Origin: Hymenobacter sp. YC55
GTDB lineage: Bacteria; Bacteroidota; Bacteroidia; Cytophagales; Hymenobacteraceae
DNA length: 64,000 bases
Assembly: GCF_029433095.1 (NCBI RefSeq)
Contig: NZ_JARNTX010000002.1
Location: 1 to 64,000, forward strand
Direction: 5' to 3'
Shown here piece by piece: positions 1 to 8,916 of this stretch. The position numbers were made by a program, and so were the translations under genes. Each line of letters opens with the position of its first letter. Within the stretch, counting starts at the first letter, position 1. The notes under the pieces were generated by a model, which had not been told where the DNA came from, did no database searches, and saw only the letters and a list, made by a program, of their open reading frames with translations.

Positions 1-83
<83 letters not shown>

Positions 84-344
84 ATTCTACTTACCCTTGG
101 CGAACCAAGAGCGATGTCGAGTGCTGACCCTGCTCACTATTTGACGTTGTCGTCATTTAATTCGTGTGCTTGGTTTCTTATGTATGCTAGCTAAATCAAT
201 AAAGATGAAGCCTGCAAAACACTTACCATTTGTTTGTCTCAAACATTCAAAGAACGTATGCCCCTCTCATTTAGAGGAACCGTGTAGAAGCTTAATTTAG
301 CTTCTTTTTGCTGTGATTACCGAGCGTCGTTTCGTTCGGGGTTG
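84..344 (-). other. 16S rRNA leader region
   Basis: Non-coding stretch between P1 and the mature 16S 5' end, presumably the transcribed leader that carries half of the 16S processing stem; the partner strand lies outside the window. An open frame across 313-591 is chance, because it overlies the three promoters. I see no tRNA or protein gene here. Confidence 0.6.
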
Positions 345-374
345 CAAAGGTAAGAGGCTTTTTTCTTTCTGCAA
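345..374 (-). promoter_or_regulatory. rrn promoter P1 (proximal)
   Basis: On the minus strand TTG (372-374) is followed by 19 bp and TACCTTTG (345-352). This is the Bacteroidota sigma-factor consensus (-33 TTG, -7 TAnnTTTG). It is the promoter nearest the 16S gene. The text after the -7 box (CAACCCCG) resembles that of the two upstream promoters. Confidence 0.8.
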
Positions 375-448
375 GAAATTTTTGAAAATTTATTTTTCAC
401 CAATCTCTTCTTTCAAATCCTCTCAGTGCCTTCTATCAAAGCGGGGTG

Positions 449-480
449 CAAATATACTATCTGCTTTCCGTAGATGTCAA
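449..480 (-). promoter_or_regulatory. rrn promoter P2 (middle)
   Basis: Minus strand TTG (478-480, in TTGACA context), 21-bp spacer, TATATTTG (449-456), followed by CACCCCGCTT. The 14-nt string TTTGCACCCCGCTT that starts in the -7 box is identical in P3, which suggests duplication of a promoter unit. Confidence 0.8.
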
Positions 481-554
481 GAAAATCAGCAAAAAAAGTT
501 TTTTGTTTCCCTGCTGTCTCTGGCGTTTTCTCCCCTTCCTGTTGAAGCGGGGTG

Positions 555-584
555 CAAAGATACTAGGCCTATCTTTCATAGCAA
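555..584 (-). promoter_or_regulatory. rrn promoter P3 (distal)
   Basis: Minus strand TTG (582-584), 19-bp spacer, TATCTTTG (555-562), followed by the same CACCCCGCTT initiation text as P2. It is the outermost of three tandem promoters about 100 bp apart. Multiple promoters are usual for rRNA operons; three consensus-quality copies in 240 bp fit strong growth-rate dependent expression (inference). Confidence 0.8.
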
Positions 585-699
585 TAGCTAGGTCACTTTT
601 TTGTTGAAAATTCTTTGTAAAAACCCTCGCGGCTATTTAGCGGGCTTGATTATCAGCTTGTTTCCATTGCAGCGAGTTGATAATACCTAGTAGTTAATA

Positions 700-750
700 C
701 AAAGCCTAGTACCATGCTTCAGCTATAAGCGGAAGCGGTACTAGGCTTTG
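700..750 (-). terminator. Hairpin downstream of the molybdopterin oxidoreductase gene
   Basis: A 14-bp perfect inverted repeat (700-713 with 737-750) is extended inward by a 5-bp stem (716-720 with 732-736), giving a long hairpin. It sits between the stop of the 862-3438 gene and the rrn promoters, where a terminator is expected. No clear T-run follows, so it may be a processing or protective hairpin instead. Confidence 0.5.
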
Positions 751-861
751 TGGTTGGTATTCTTACTCTCGAAGGTTCAGAATACTAGCTCGTAGAGTAG
801 GTATTCTAAAATGCGGGCGTCTTTGGATGTGGTAGAATATGGTAGAAGCCTGTGAATTGCT

Positions 862-3438
862 TTACGCTTCTGCCGCAACTCTTGTGGGCCGACCAACGCT
901 TACTCTCTCTTTGGCTGCGACCACCGTTACTACTACATACTTCGAGGTAGGCGTGTTGCTAACTTCAGCCACGCTGGAAATAGGTACTAGTGGGTTGGCT
1001 TCGGGGAAATAGGCTGCTACATTTCCTCGGGGTATGTCGTAAGGAACAGCGATAAATTTCTCTACGGTGCGTTGTTCACCTTCGAAGTGACTCGTTATAT
1101 CTATGAGGCCTTTGGCTTTCAAGCCACGATCGGCGATGTCTTCGGCATTCATGAAGAGGACACGCCGCTCGTTGTGGATGCCGCGGTACCGGTCGTTGTA
1201 TTCGTAGATAGTGGTGTTGAACTGGTCGTGACTACGTACTGTCATCAGCACCAGCTGACCGGGCTCGAGGGTGTGTTTGGTTAGTTTGGTAGATGTGAAA
1301 TTAGCTTTGCCATTTTTGGTGGTGAACTTCCGTTCACGCGGACCATTCGGCAAATAGAAGCCACCAGGGCGACGCAGCTTCTCGTTGAAGTTTTCGAAGC
1401 CCGGGATAACGCGGGCAATATGGTCGCGGATGACGTCGTAGTTTTCGGTCATGGCTACCCAATCAGTAGTGGTCCGGTCGCCGAGGGTGGCAATAGCAAC
1501 ACCGCTAATGATGGCTACTTCACTGAGCATCTCACCGGCTAAAGGAACTAAGATGCCTTTGTTCTGGCTCACAACGCCCATCGAGTTTTCGCAGGAGGTC
1601 ATTTGATGGCCGGAGCGCTGCATATCGATGTCGGCGTGGGTGAAGCATGGAAGGAGCAGGCTGGTTTTTCCGGTGACGAGGTGGCCGCGGTTGAGCTTGG
1701 TACCCACAAACACCGTGAGGTTCTGCTTGCGCATGCCTTCGGCTATCAACTCGGTATCGGGTCCGGCGGCTAGCAAGTTGCCGCCAAGGCTGAAGTAAAC
1801 TTTGGTTCTGCCTTCGACCATGGCCTTGATACTTTCCACCACGTCGAAACCGTCTTTGCGGGGAGCAGAGAACTTGAACTCCTTTTCCAGGGAATCAAGG
1901 AATTCAGTGCTTACTCTTTCCCAAATGCCCATGGTCCGGTCACCTTGCACGTTGGAGTGGCCTCGAACTGGGCAAGTGCCCGCACCGGGTTTGCCGATAG
2001 CGCCTTTCATCAATTGCAGGTTCACGATTTCCTGAATGGTCTGCACGCCATTTTTCTGCTGTGTGACCCCCATGGCCCAGCAGGTGATAATCTTTTGCTT
2101 GGTGGCAATGATGTTGGCGGCTTCCAGCAACTGTGTTCTAGAAATACCGCTTAGCTCCTCGATATCCTCCCAACTAGTGTTGCGGATATTCTGCTCGAAC
2201 TCTTCGAAGCCAGTTGTATATTTATCTATAAACGGCCGGTCTATAACCTGACCTAGATTTACATCTTCAGCCTCGAACAGATGCTTCATGAGACCACGCA
2301 GCAGCGCCATATCACCGTTGACGCGCACTTGCAGGTAGAGGTCCGTAATTTGAGTGCCATCGCCCATCAGCGCGCCTAGCGCCTTGAGCGGGTTCATAAA
2401 GTCCTGAGGATTCTTGAAGTGGTTGAGGCCAGCTTCGATGAGGGGGTTGACGCTGATGATTTTGGCGCCGTTGCGTTTGGCCTTTTGCAAAGCCGTGAGC
2501 ATGCGCGGGTGGTTGGTACCGGGGTTCTGACCGATAATGAGGATGACTTCGGCTTCGTAGATGTCGTTGAGCGTGACCGAGCCTTTGCCTAAGCCTAAGG
2601 TGGGGCTGAGGGCAGAGCCACTGCTTTCGTGGCACATGTTGGAGCAGTCGGGCAGGTTGTTGGTGCCGAACTCGCGGGCGAATAGCTGGAACAGGAAGGC
2701 TGGCTCGTTGGGCACTTTGCCGGAAGTATAAAACACAGCCTCGTCGGGCGAAGCCAAGGCGTTCAACTCATCGGCTACAATCTGGAAAGCTTCGGGCCAC
2801 TCAATCTTGGTGTAGTAGTCGGAGCCGGGACGCTTGACCAGGGGGTGTGTTAGGCGGCCGGTGTTATTCTGGTCACGGTCGGTGAGGCGGGAAAGCTCGG
2901 CGAGGGTGTGCTTGGCAAAGAACTCGGGGCCGGCTGCGCGCTCGTCGGCATCGGAAGCGGCAGCTTTAGCACCATTCTCGCAAAACTCGGCTACTGAGCG
3001 GTGGTCGTCAGGGTCAGGCCAGGCGCAAGATGAGCAGTCGAAGCCGTCTTTTTGGTTCATACCAAGCAAAGCCTTGGAGCCGCGGCTAACGCCGCCTTCG
3101 CCCCAACTGAACTGCATGGACTTGACTACGGCCGTAACGCCAGCGGCTATTTTGGCCCGGCCTTCGAGGCGCAAACCCGTTAGCTCTTCGGGGGGTTGGG
3201 CGAGGATGGGGAACAGGTATTTGGCGTTGGCCGTTTCGGGCGCCGGGATGTGGCGCTTGGGTGCACCAGCACTAGCTTCGTGCTCCGCCATAGTTGGGTT
3301 GTCAGCGTTGGTATGGTAGTGGTCGGGGGCTGGTGCATCGCCCTGACTAGGACGCTCGCCGCTTTTGGGGGCATTGCTGGCTTTCTGCTCTTGCTCCTGA
3401 CCGGCTTGGCTTGGATCGGTGGCGGGAGAATTTTCCAT
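862..3438 (-). CDS. FdhF/YdeP-family molybdopterin oxidoreductase
   Basis: Large cytoplasmic molybdoenzyme, 858 aa, of the formate-dehydrogenase alpha/YdeP type (the family known as oxidoreductase alpha (molybdopterin) subunit). The first ~70 residues are low-complexity and lack a Tat signal. A CSSC pair (C135, C138) with C153 lies near the start of the conserved body. In CSNMCHESS, C269-H270 align with the Sec/Cys-His that ligates Mo in formate dehydrogenases. The C-terminal part (about 720-858) fits the molydop-binding beta-barrel. The ATG is at 3438. The family's substrate is not firmly established; formate is plausible here because fdhD follows upstream and an OFA transporter lies nearby. 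It could equally serve another small acid, or acid resistance as proposed for E. coli YdeP. Confidence 0.88.
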   Translation of the reverse strand: MENSPATDPSQAGQEQEQKASNAPKSGERPSQGDAPAPDHYHTNADNPTMAEHEASAGAPKRHIPAPETANAKYLFPILAQPPEELTGLRLEGRAKIAAGVTAVVKSMQFSWGEGGVSRGSKALLGMNQKDGFDCSSCAWPDPDDHRSVAEFCENGAKAAASDADERAAGPEFFAKHTLAELSRLTDRDQNNTGRLTHPLVKRPGSDYYTKIEWPEAFQIVADELNALASPDEAVFYTSGKVPNEPAFLFQLFAREFGTNNLPDCSNMCHESSGSALSPTLGLGKGSVTLNDIYEAEVILIIGQNPGTNHPRMLTALQKAKRNGAKIISVNPLIEAGLNHFKNPQDFMNPLKALGALMGDGTQITDLYLQVRVNGDMALLRGLMKHLFEAEDVNLGQVIDRPFIDKYTTGFEEFEQNIRNTSWEDIEELSGISRTQLLEAANIIATKQKIITCWAMGVTQQKNGVQTIQEIVNLQLMKGAIGKPGAGTCPVRGHSNVQGDRTMGIWERVSTEFLDSLEKEFKFSAPRKDGFDVVESIKAMVEGRTKVYFSLGGNLLAAGPDTELIAEGMRKQNLTVFVGTKLNRGHLVTGKTSLLLPCFTHADIDMQRSGHQMTSCENSMGVVSQNKGILVPLAGEMLSEVAIISGVAIATLGDRTTTDWVAMTENYDVIRDHIARVIPGFENFNEKLRRPGGFYLPNGPRERKFTTKNGKANFTSTKLTKHTLEPGQLVLMTVRSHDQFNTTIYEYNDRYRGIHNERRVLFMNAEDIADRGLKAKGLIDITSHFEGEQRTVEKFIAVPYDIPRGNVAAYFPEANPLVPISSVAEVSNTPTSKYVVVTVVAAKERVSVGRPTRVAAEA

Positions 3439-3484
3439 GGCTTGACAACGGGTAACGGTGGGAATTAGAACGCGAGCTTAAAAG

Positions 3485-3509
3485 CCTCGGCTAATGCTTA
3501 CAGCCGAGG
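3485..3509 (-). terminator. Terminator overlapping the stop of the 110-aa gene
   Basis: An 8-bp stem (3485-3492 with 3502-3509, 9-nt loop) followed on the minus strand by CTTTT. The stem includes the last codons and stop of the 3491-3823 gene. It would separate or attenuate transcription before the molybdoenzyme gene, which starts 52 bp downstream. Confidence 0.6.
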
Positions 3510-3823
3510 TCCTTTTCTACTAATATATGTACTACTTGGTTGTCGGCAACCTCTACTATACCGCGCAAACTTACCTCGTCGGAAGAAGTCCAGGCATCGG
3601 CCACATCGACTGGTAAGCGCACTACCACCCGACCCGATGTGTAGGAGATGTTAGGCGCTGAGCCAGTGGCATTTTCGTCGCGTTGGAGAGCGTAAATGAG
3701 TCGGTCGGACACGGAAGGGCCGAGTGGTACGACAGTTTCGAGGCGGCCAGTTTGCTGGAAGTCGGTTACCTCTTCGGAGGATAGCCGGAGGCGGAGGGAG
3801 TTATCTTCGATGCGGAGCTTCAT
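3491..3823 (-). CDS. Small conserved protein next to fdhD and the molybdoenzyme (DUF7009-like)
   Basis: 110-aa soluble protein beginning MKLRIEDNSLRLRLS, with no signal peptide or membrane segment. From memory this start and the later ISYTSGRVVVRLP pattern match a small Bacteroidota family (DUF7009) often found beside molybdenum-enzyme genes; I could not check this. Its function is unknown. The position between fdhD and the molybdoenzyme, on the same strand, suggests a role in maturation or as an accessory subunit (inference). The protein ends in CKH, a possible metal-binding tail. Confidence 0.75.
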   Translation of the reverse strand: MKLRIEDNSLRLRLSSEEVTDFQQTGRLETVVPLGPSVSDRLIYALQRDENATGSAPNISYTSGRVVVRLPVDVADAWTSSDEVSLRGIVEVADNQVVHILVEKDLGCKH

Positions 3824-3921
3824 TTCATTGAACAGTTATCACTTAACAGGCTGCTTGCGTAGCCGGAATGTTAAATGACGCTTGGTGGAGAGAGGTTTAA
3901 GGCTGATTCATTTATATGAAC

Positions 3922-3956
3922 GCCTCAGAGTATGCCTGACTTCATATACCTGAGGC
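3922..3956 (-). other. Imperfect hairpin between fdhD and the 110-aa gene
   Basis: GCCTCAG (3922-3928) pairs with CTGAGGC (3950-3956), and the arms continue with AGTATG against CATATAC. It lies just after the fdhD stop at 3973. No T-run follows, so it may be a weak terminator or a processing site. Confidence 0.4.
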
Positions 3957-3972
3957 TGAAGGCCGGAAATAG

Positions 3973-4836
3973 TTAGTTGTCTTTCAACCGCCACTCGTGG
4001 CAGTAGACGTTATAGCGGTTTTGGCGCACGAAGCCGCATACGGTCATGCCAAAATCGCGGGCGGCGGAAACGGCCAGGGAGCTAGGCGCGCCTACCGCAG
4101 CCAGTACGGCAATGCCAGCAACGGCCGCCTTTTGCACCAACTCGAAACTAGCGCGGCCACTAACCAGCAACACATGTTGGTGCAGCGGCAACCACTCTTG
4201 CAAGAAGGCGGCTCCAATTACTTTGTCGAGGGCATTATGCCGTCCAACATCTTCGCGCAACAAAAGCAATTCACCCGTCGGCGAAAACAATGCAGCGGCG
4301 TGCAGCCCCCCGGTTTGCTCGAACAGGGCCTGCGCCTCCCGTTGTTTGGCCGGTAAATGGTGAATAACGTCGGGGTGAACGTAGGGGCCGTTGGTGGGCA
4401 GCACCGGACAAGAGGCGGCATGTACGGCGTCGATGCTGGTTTTGCCGCAGACGCCGCAGCTGCTGCTGGTGTAGAAGTGGCGCTCGAGGCGGGGCAGGTC
4501 GGGGGTGGCGGTAGGAGCTAACTCGGCTCGCACCACGTTTTCGCGCTCTTCCTCTTTCTCTACATCGGGACAGTAGATGACGCCGTGCAAATCTTGGCGC
4601 GTCCGAACGATGCCTTCGGTAAGCAAAAAGCCGGCCGCCAACTCGAAGTCGTGGCCGGGGGTGCGCATGGTGATGGAAAGAGTCCGGTGCTCGCGCTGCC
4701 CACTAGGGCCGTAGCCGACGCGAATTTCCAACGGTTCTTCCACGGCCAGCACATCGGAGGCGGTGGCTACGTCGCTGCCTTGCACTTTGTGCACGGTTAC
4801 GTACTCGTAGCTGGTGGGAGGTAGGAAGACTTTCAA
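3973..4836 (-). CDS. fdhD: Formate dehydrogenase accessory sulfurtransferase FdhD
   Basis: 287 aa. FdhD takes sulfur from the cysteine desulfurase IscS and passes it to the bis-MGD cofactor so that the molybdoenzyme becomes active. The hallmark CGVC motif is present (C127 and C130), equivalent to the two functional cysteines of E. coli FdhD. The conserved cores ELAAGFLLTEGI and LREDVGRHNALDKVIG are intact. The frame opens with TTG at 4836; no better start is evident. It lies two genes upstream of its presumed client at 862-3438, on the same strand. Confidence 0.95.
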   Translation of the reverse strand: MKVFLPPTSYEYVTVHKVQGSDVATASDVLAVEEPLEIRVGYGPSGQREHRTLSITMRTPGHDFELAAGFLLTEGIVRTRQDLHGVIYCPDVEKEEERENVVRAELAPTATPDLPRLERHFYTSSSCGVCGKTSIDAVHAASCPVLPTNGPYVHPDVIHHLPAKQREAQALFEQTGGLHAAALFSPTGELLLLREDVGRHNALDKVIGAAFLQEWLPLHQHVLLVSGRASFELVQKAAVAGIAVLAAVGAPSSLAVSAARDFGMTVCGFVRQNRYNVYCHEWRLKDN

Positions 4837-5020
4837 TTAAAAATGGGAAATTAAGAGGTCGGTTTGGGCAGCAGCGAGAAAGCGCAAAAGTGGCAGCCGG
4901 TGCTATAGTTGTTTAACCTTGCGGTACAGATCAAGGTTTAAATGTTGCTTTGGTGAGCAGGCTGCTGCGCCGTGCCCGAATACTAGCTTTCATACTCACT
5001 GTTATTTTTTTCTTCCTACC

Positions 5021-6127
5021 GTGCTTACTTCTGAAGAACGCAACCGTTACCGCCGTCATTTGCAGCTACCCGAAATTGGGGAAAATGGCCAGTTACGCCT
5101 CAAGCATGCTCGGGTGCTAGTGGTGGGAGCCGGCGGACTTGGCTGTCCTGTGCTGCAATATTTGGCTGCTGCCGGAGTAGGCACGCTGGGTATAGTTGAC
5201 GCCGACAAAGTAGAGACCAGCAATTTGCAGCGCCAGATTCTCTACGGCCCCCGCGACTTAGGGCAGTTCAAAGCCGAGGTAGCGGGACGGGTGGTGCGGC
5301 AGCTCAACCCGCTGGTGCATACAGAAGTGCACGTATGCCGCGCTACGTTAGGCAACGTGCGCGAGCTAGTATCGAAGTACGATGTAGTAGTGGACGGGTC
5401 CGATAACTTCCCGACGCGCTACTTGCTCAATGATGCCTGCGTGAGCTTCAACAAGCCGCTGATTTCGGGAGCCATTTACAAGTTTGAAGGGCAGGTGTCG
5501 GTGTTTAACTACCAGGGCGGCCCTACGTACCGCTGCCTGTTTCCGCAGCAGCCTTCGGGCAAGGAAGCTCCTAACTGTGATGCTACTGGCGTATTGGGCG
5601 TGCTGCCCGGTATTGTTGGCACAGCGCAAGCGTCTGAAACGCTGAAAGTACTGCTCGGCATTGGCGAAGTATTAAGCGGGCGCCTATGGGTGCTGGATGC
5701 GCTGTCGTTTCAAACCCGGGTGGTGAAGTTTGCGCGCCGTCCGGAGTCAGCAGCTATCAACTTGCAATCGGCTAGCCCAACCGATTACGCCGACTTGTGT
5801 AGTGTAGGGGTAAACGCTATTTCGGCCACGGAGCTACAGCAGCAGCTGGAGTCGGAGCACGCGCCTTTCTTGCTTGATGTGCGCGAGCCGGACGAATTTC
5901 ACCGGAAGCACTTAGCTGGGGCCACGTTGTTGCCGCTAGGCAGCTTAGCCAAGGGGGTAAATGCCATTCCGCGCCATCATCCGGTGGTGGTGTACTGCCG
6001 CTCGGGTCGCCGGAGCACACAGGCTATTGAGCGGCTTCAAACCGAGTTTGGCTTTGCCAACCTGCTCAATCTAGACGGTGGGATAGAAGCGTGGGAAGAA
6101 CTAGCTGTTACGTCGCAGAGCAACTAA
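5021..6127 (+). CDS. moeB: MoeB-type adenylyltransferase fused to a rhodanese domain
   Basis: Activates the C-terminal Gly-Gly of MoaD by adenylation before sulfur loading. An E1/ThiF fold is seen at about residues 8-245: GAGGLGCPVLQYLAA nucleotide loop, the NLQRQ motif and the GVLGVLPGIVGTAQA segment. A rhodanese domain follows at about 265-360, with catalytic C326 in YCRSGRR. The E1-rhodanese layout is that of MOCS3/Uba4 and many bacterial MoeB/ThiF proteins. I chose GTG 5021 (368 aa) because the 34 codons before it read as non-homologous text, and family members begin with LTSEERNRYRRH. The zinc-site cysteines look reduced to fewer than the usual two CxxC pairs (Cys in YRCLF and NCD are visible). 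Confidence 0.93.
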   Translation: MLTSEERNRYRRHLQLPEIGENGQLRLKHARVLVVGAGGLGCPVLQYLAAAGVGTLGIVDADKVETSNLQRQILYGPRDLGQFKAEVAGRVVRQLNPLVHTEVHVCRATLGNVRELVSKYDVVVDGSDNFPTRYLLNDACVSFNKPLISGAIYKFEGQVSVFNYQGGPTYRCLFPQQPSGKEAPNCDATGVLGVLPGIVGTAQASETLKVLLGIGEVLSGRLWVLDALSFQTRVVKFARRPESAAINLQSASPTDYADLCSVGVNAISATELQQQLESEHAPFLLDVREPDEFHRKHLAGATLLPLGSLAKGVNAIPRHHPVVVYCRSGRRSTQAIERLQTEFGFANLLNLDGGIEAWEELAVTSQSN

Positions 6128-6233
6128 GTAACAAGGCTAGTGAGTGCACTACCAGTGCAGCTCGAACAGCAAACCTAGTTGCTCTACTGCTTTCCACTCG
6201 TCGCTTCTTTCCCACTTCCCCACTCCACAACGC

Positions 6234-7400
6234 ATGCCGCTTACTGCTCCTCCCCTCCCTACTCGTCCACGCCTGCGCTTCGACCGCAACGAACTAGCCG
6301 GTGCCCTAGGCGACCTAGGTACCGACCTACCGCTGCTGATTGGAGTACTGGCCGCTTCGGGTGCAGACAGTGCCGGAGTGCTGGTAATGTTTGGGCTGAT
6401 GCAGGTGTTTTCGGGGTTTTGGTACGGAATGCCCATGCCCGTGCAGCCGCTCAAAGCTTTTGCTGCCTTGGTTATTGCACAAAAGATTCCGGGCCGAGTG
6501 ATTTACGGAGGCGGGCTGGCCATTGGCATCAGCATGTTTCTGCTCTCGATTACGGGGCTTATTGATGCGCTGGCCCGGCTGGTGCCCAAACCTGTAGTGC
6601 GCGGTATTCAGTTTGGCTTGGCCTTGCAGCTAGCCACGTTGGCGCTCAAAGAATACGTGCCTGCCGATGGGCTACCGGGCTACGCGCTGGCGGCGGCGGG
6701 CTTCACGGTTACGGTGCTGTTGCTCGGCAACCGCCGCTGGCCTGCGGCCTTGGTAGTCATTGCATTGGGAGTGCTGTACGCCTTGGTTTTCAAGCTTGAT
6801 CTAGACACGGCCCAACGCGCCATCGGCCTACACCTACCCTCTTGGCACACCCCCGCTACCGCCGATATTCTGACGGGGGCGGTACTGCTGGCACTGCCCC
6901 AGATTCCGTTGTCGCTCGGCAACTCCATCCTGGCTACCCGGCAAATAGCGCACGATTATTTCCCGGAGCGCAACCTAACCGTGAAGCAAATCAGCTTTAC
7001 CTATGCCCTGATGAACTTAGTGAATCCGTTCCTGGGCGGCTTTCCGGTTTGCCACGGCTCGGGCGGCATGGTAGGGCATTACGCGTTTGGTGCCCGCACG
7101 GGGGGCTCGGTGGTGCTCTATGGAGTGCTGTTTCTAGTGCTAGGCTTGTTTTTCAGCCAAGGCTTTCAGCAAGTAGTACAGATATTCCCGCTGCCTATCC
7201 TTGGAGTTCTGCTCTTGTTTGAATCGTTGACGCTAGCGGCCCTTATCCGTGACCTTGTAGCGGACCGGGCCGGATTGCTGCTGGCCCTCCTGACGGGCTT
7301 GCTTTGCGCAGGCTTGCCCTACGGCTATTTAGTAGGATTGCTAGTAGGAACCTGCTTGCACTACGCCATGCGACGCGGCTGGGTAGGTATCGGCAAATAG
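6234..7400 (+). CDS. MOT1-type molybdate/sulfate transporter
   Basis: 388-aa polytopic inner-membrane protein. The signature GALGDLGTDLPLLIG lies near residue 20 and VCHGSGGMVGHYAFGARTG near 275. Both are conserved in the MOT1 molybdate transporters related to SulP carriers, and about ten membrane segments can be seen. The start was set at ATG 6234, because the 30 codons upstream in frame are polar and lack family similarity. It follows moeB by about 105 bp and lies among cofactor genes, so molybdate is the likely substrate. No modABC genes are seen in this window. Confidence 0.9.
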   Translation: MPLTAPPLPTRPRLRFDRNELAGALGDLGTDLPLLIGVLAASGADSAGVLVMFGLMQVFSGFWYGMPMPVQPLKAFAALVIAQKIPGRVIYGGGLAIGISMFLLSITGLIDALARLVPKPVVRGIQFGLALQLATLALKEYVPADGLPGYALAAAGFTVTVLLLGNRRWPAALVVIALGVLYALVFKLDLDTAQRAIGLHLPSWHTPATADILTGAVLLALPQIPLSLGNSILATRQIAHDYFPERNLTVKQISFTYALMNLVNPFLGGFPVCHGSGGMVGHYAFGARTGGSVVLYGVLFLVLGLFFSQGFQQVVQIFPLPILGVLLLFESLTLAALIRDLVADRAGLLLALLTGLLCAGLPYGYLVGLLVGTCLHYAMRRGWVGIGK

Positions 7401-7764
7401 TGCCTTGTAGCTGCTAGCCACTTGCGGCCCTTCACTAAAATAGCCTCATAGAAGCTCAATACTTAGGCTATGGCAAAGCTCGTCTTCCTACTTAATCCTA
7501 TTTTAATAAAATTCTTTGGCGCCGTAGTTTTATGACTATTTATATACGCGTGAAAAAGCTAATGGCAGCCTGCCGATAACACGTTAACACGCGTTATTCC
7601 TACGGATTTTACCTTCAAAACCTCCGTATTTATATCAACAACAGCTAATTGATAATACGTATGCAACAGCTAGAAAATTACGTATTTACCTAATAAGGAG
7701 GGGGGGGGTATTTTGTTGATATTGCAGTATATTAAATGCGCGCCACTACTGCCCTACTGCACCT
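7401..7764. other. Intergenic region with G9 tract and inverted repeat
   Basis: No gene is seen here. It holds an inverted repeat (CGTATT...ATCAA arms, 7625-7638 and 7649-7659) and a run of nine G at 7700-7708, just upstream of a TATTTTG string that resembles a -7 box and about 57 bp before the next start codon. AT-rich compared with the flanking genes. Confidence 0.5.
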
Positions 7765-7962
7765 ATGAATGCTACCCGAGCTTCCCTCCTCGAAAACAAA
7801 GAAAAGCGCCAGTACGCCGTTACGTGGGCGTTACGATTCACTCAGAACACTGCGCTAGACCCTGGTCCCTATGAGCGCGCCTTGCTTACTCGTTTCGTGG
7901 AGGGCAGCTTGACCATAGACCAAGTACTAGAGCAGTTGGACACTAGCACTACCGAAGGCTAG
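7765..7962 (+). CDS. Small hypothetical protein, 65 aa
   Basis: Soluble 65-residue protein starting MNATRASLLENKEK. The C-terminal half has the pattern YERALLTRFVEGSLTIDQVLEQL, a short helical segment that resembles small bacterial proteins with a LLxxFVxGxLTIDxVLxxL motif, including some antitoxins of the VbhA type. That resemblance is weak, and no toxin gene is adjacent. Codon use resembles neighbouring genes. An isolated gene preceded by the G9 tract. Function unknown. Confidence 0.65.
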   Translation: MNATRASLLENKEKRQYAVTWALRFTQNTALDPGPYERALLTRFVEGSLTIDQVLEQLDTSTTEG

Positions 7963-8026
7963 ACTTAGCTAGAGCACCCAGCCCCAACGTCCAACAAACT
8001 AGGCTGGTCTTGAATTAAGATGAATT

Positions 8027-8048
8027 GCGAGGGTAGTAGCACCCTCGT
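8027..8048. terminator. Hairpin between convergent genes
   Basis: CGAGGGT (8028-8034) pairs with ACCCTCG (8041-8047) across a 6-nt loop. It lies between the stops of the 65-aa gene (plus) and the hydrolase (minus), and may serve either strand. No strong T-run. Confidence 0.5.
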
Positions 8049-8057
8049 ATTAGGAAG

Positions 8058-8855
8058 TTAGTGGCTAAGAAGGCGTTGCACCATTTCCTGATACACCGGA
8101 TTGCTAGTCATGTTGTTGTGGCCCGCCCCCGCTAGCGTAACAAACTGATCCTGCGGCTTTAGTGCTGCCTTCAGCAGCAAGGTCAGTTGATAATCGATAA
8201 TCTCGTCTTGGTCGCCGTGAAAAACAACGACGGGTGCCTTGACTTGGGGCAGCACTTTATCGGTAGCCAGCGGGTAGCGCACGATAAAGCCTGGAACCCA
8301 GGGATAATAGTGCCGAGCCATGGCCCGCATACTCGGATAGGGCGCTTGCAGTAGTAGCAGTCGAGGCTGATGATGGGCCGCTAGCCAGGCGGCCGCTCCG
8401 GTACCCAAGGAGTAGCCGAGCACTACCACCCGGTTTTCAGGATATTCAGTAAGTAAGTGTTGATAAGCAACTTCCACGTCGCCGAGGAACTGTGCTTGGC
8501 TTTGCATCTGGCCGCCGCTTTTGCCATAGCCACGGTAGTCGAGCATGAATACATCGTAGCCGAGGCGAGTGTAGAAGGGAGCTACTTCGCCCCAACTATC
8601 GAGGGCGCCACCATTGCCGTGTAGGTAGAAGATCAGGCCTTTCGAGGAATCAGCCGGGAATAGTAAGCCGTGCAACTGGGTGTTATCGGAAGTCTTAATC
8701 CAGCGCTCCTGAAACGGAACGCCAAATGTGAAGCGGTAATTGCTGGCAAGCTTCTGCGGAAAGAACAACAGCCGCTCCTGCTTGAAATACAGCAGCACAC
8801 AGACACCCACATAGAGCAATCCGGCCAAGGCGAGCAAGGCAATCAGAATCTTCAT
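8058..8855 (-). CDS. Membrane-anchored alpha/beta hydrolase
   Basis: 265 aa. A hydrophobic N-terminus (residues 2-23) forms a signal anchor. The oxyanion HGNGG is at 80-84 (approx.), the nucleophile elbow GYSLG has S149, an Asp occurs in HGDQDEIID and the His in GAGHNNM near the C-terminus. Similar to the YfhR/BEM46 family of serine hydrolases; the substrate is unknown. It sits between a small orphan gene and moaA, and shows no obvious link to cofactor synthesis. Confidence 0.88.
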   Translation of the reverse strand: MKILIALLALAGLLYVGVCVLLYFKQERLLFFPQKLASNYRFTFGVPFQERWIKTSDNTQLHGLLFPADSSKGLIFYLHGNGGALDSWGEVAPFYTRLGYDVFMLDYRGYGKSGGQMQSQAQFLGDVEVAYQHLLTEYPENRVVVLGYSLGTGAAAWLAAHHQPRLLLLQAPYPSMRAMARHYYPWVPGFIVRYPLATDKVLPQVKAPVVVFHGDQDEIIDYQLTLLLKAALKPQDQFVTLAGAGHNNMTSNPVYQEMVQRLLSH

Positions 8856-8916
8856 AGCAGTTCATTGGTCAGGCACTAGCTACGCAGAACCAGGCCCAAA
8901 TGCTGCGCACGAGGTG

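Noticed and set aside
313..591. 92-codon open frame over the rrn promoters
   Set aside because: It overlies three consensus promoters and the rRNA leader; its translation has no family-like content.
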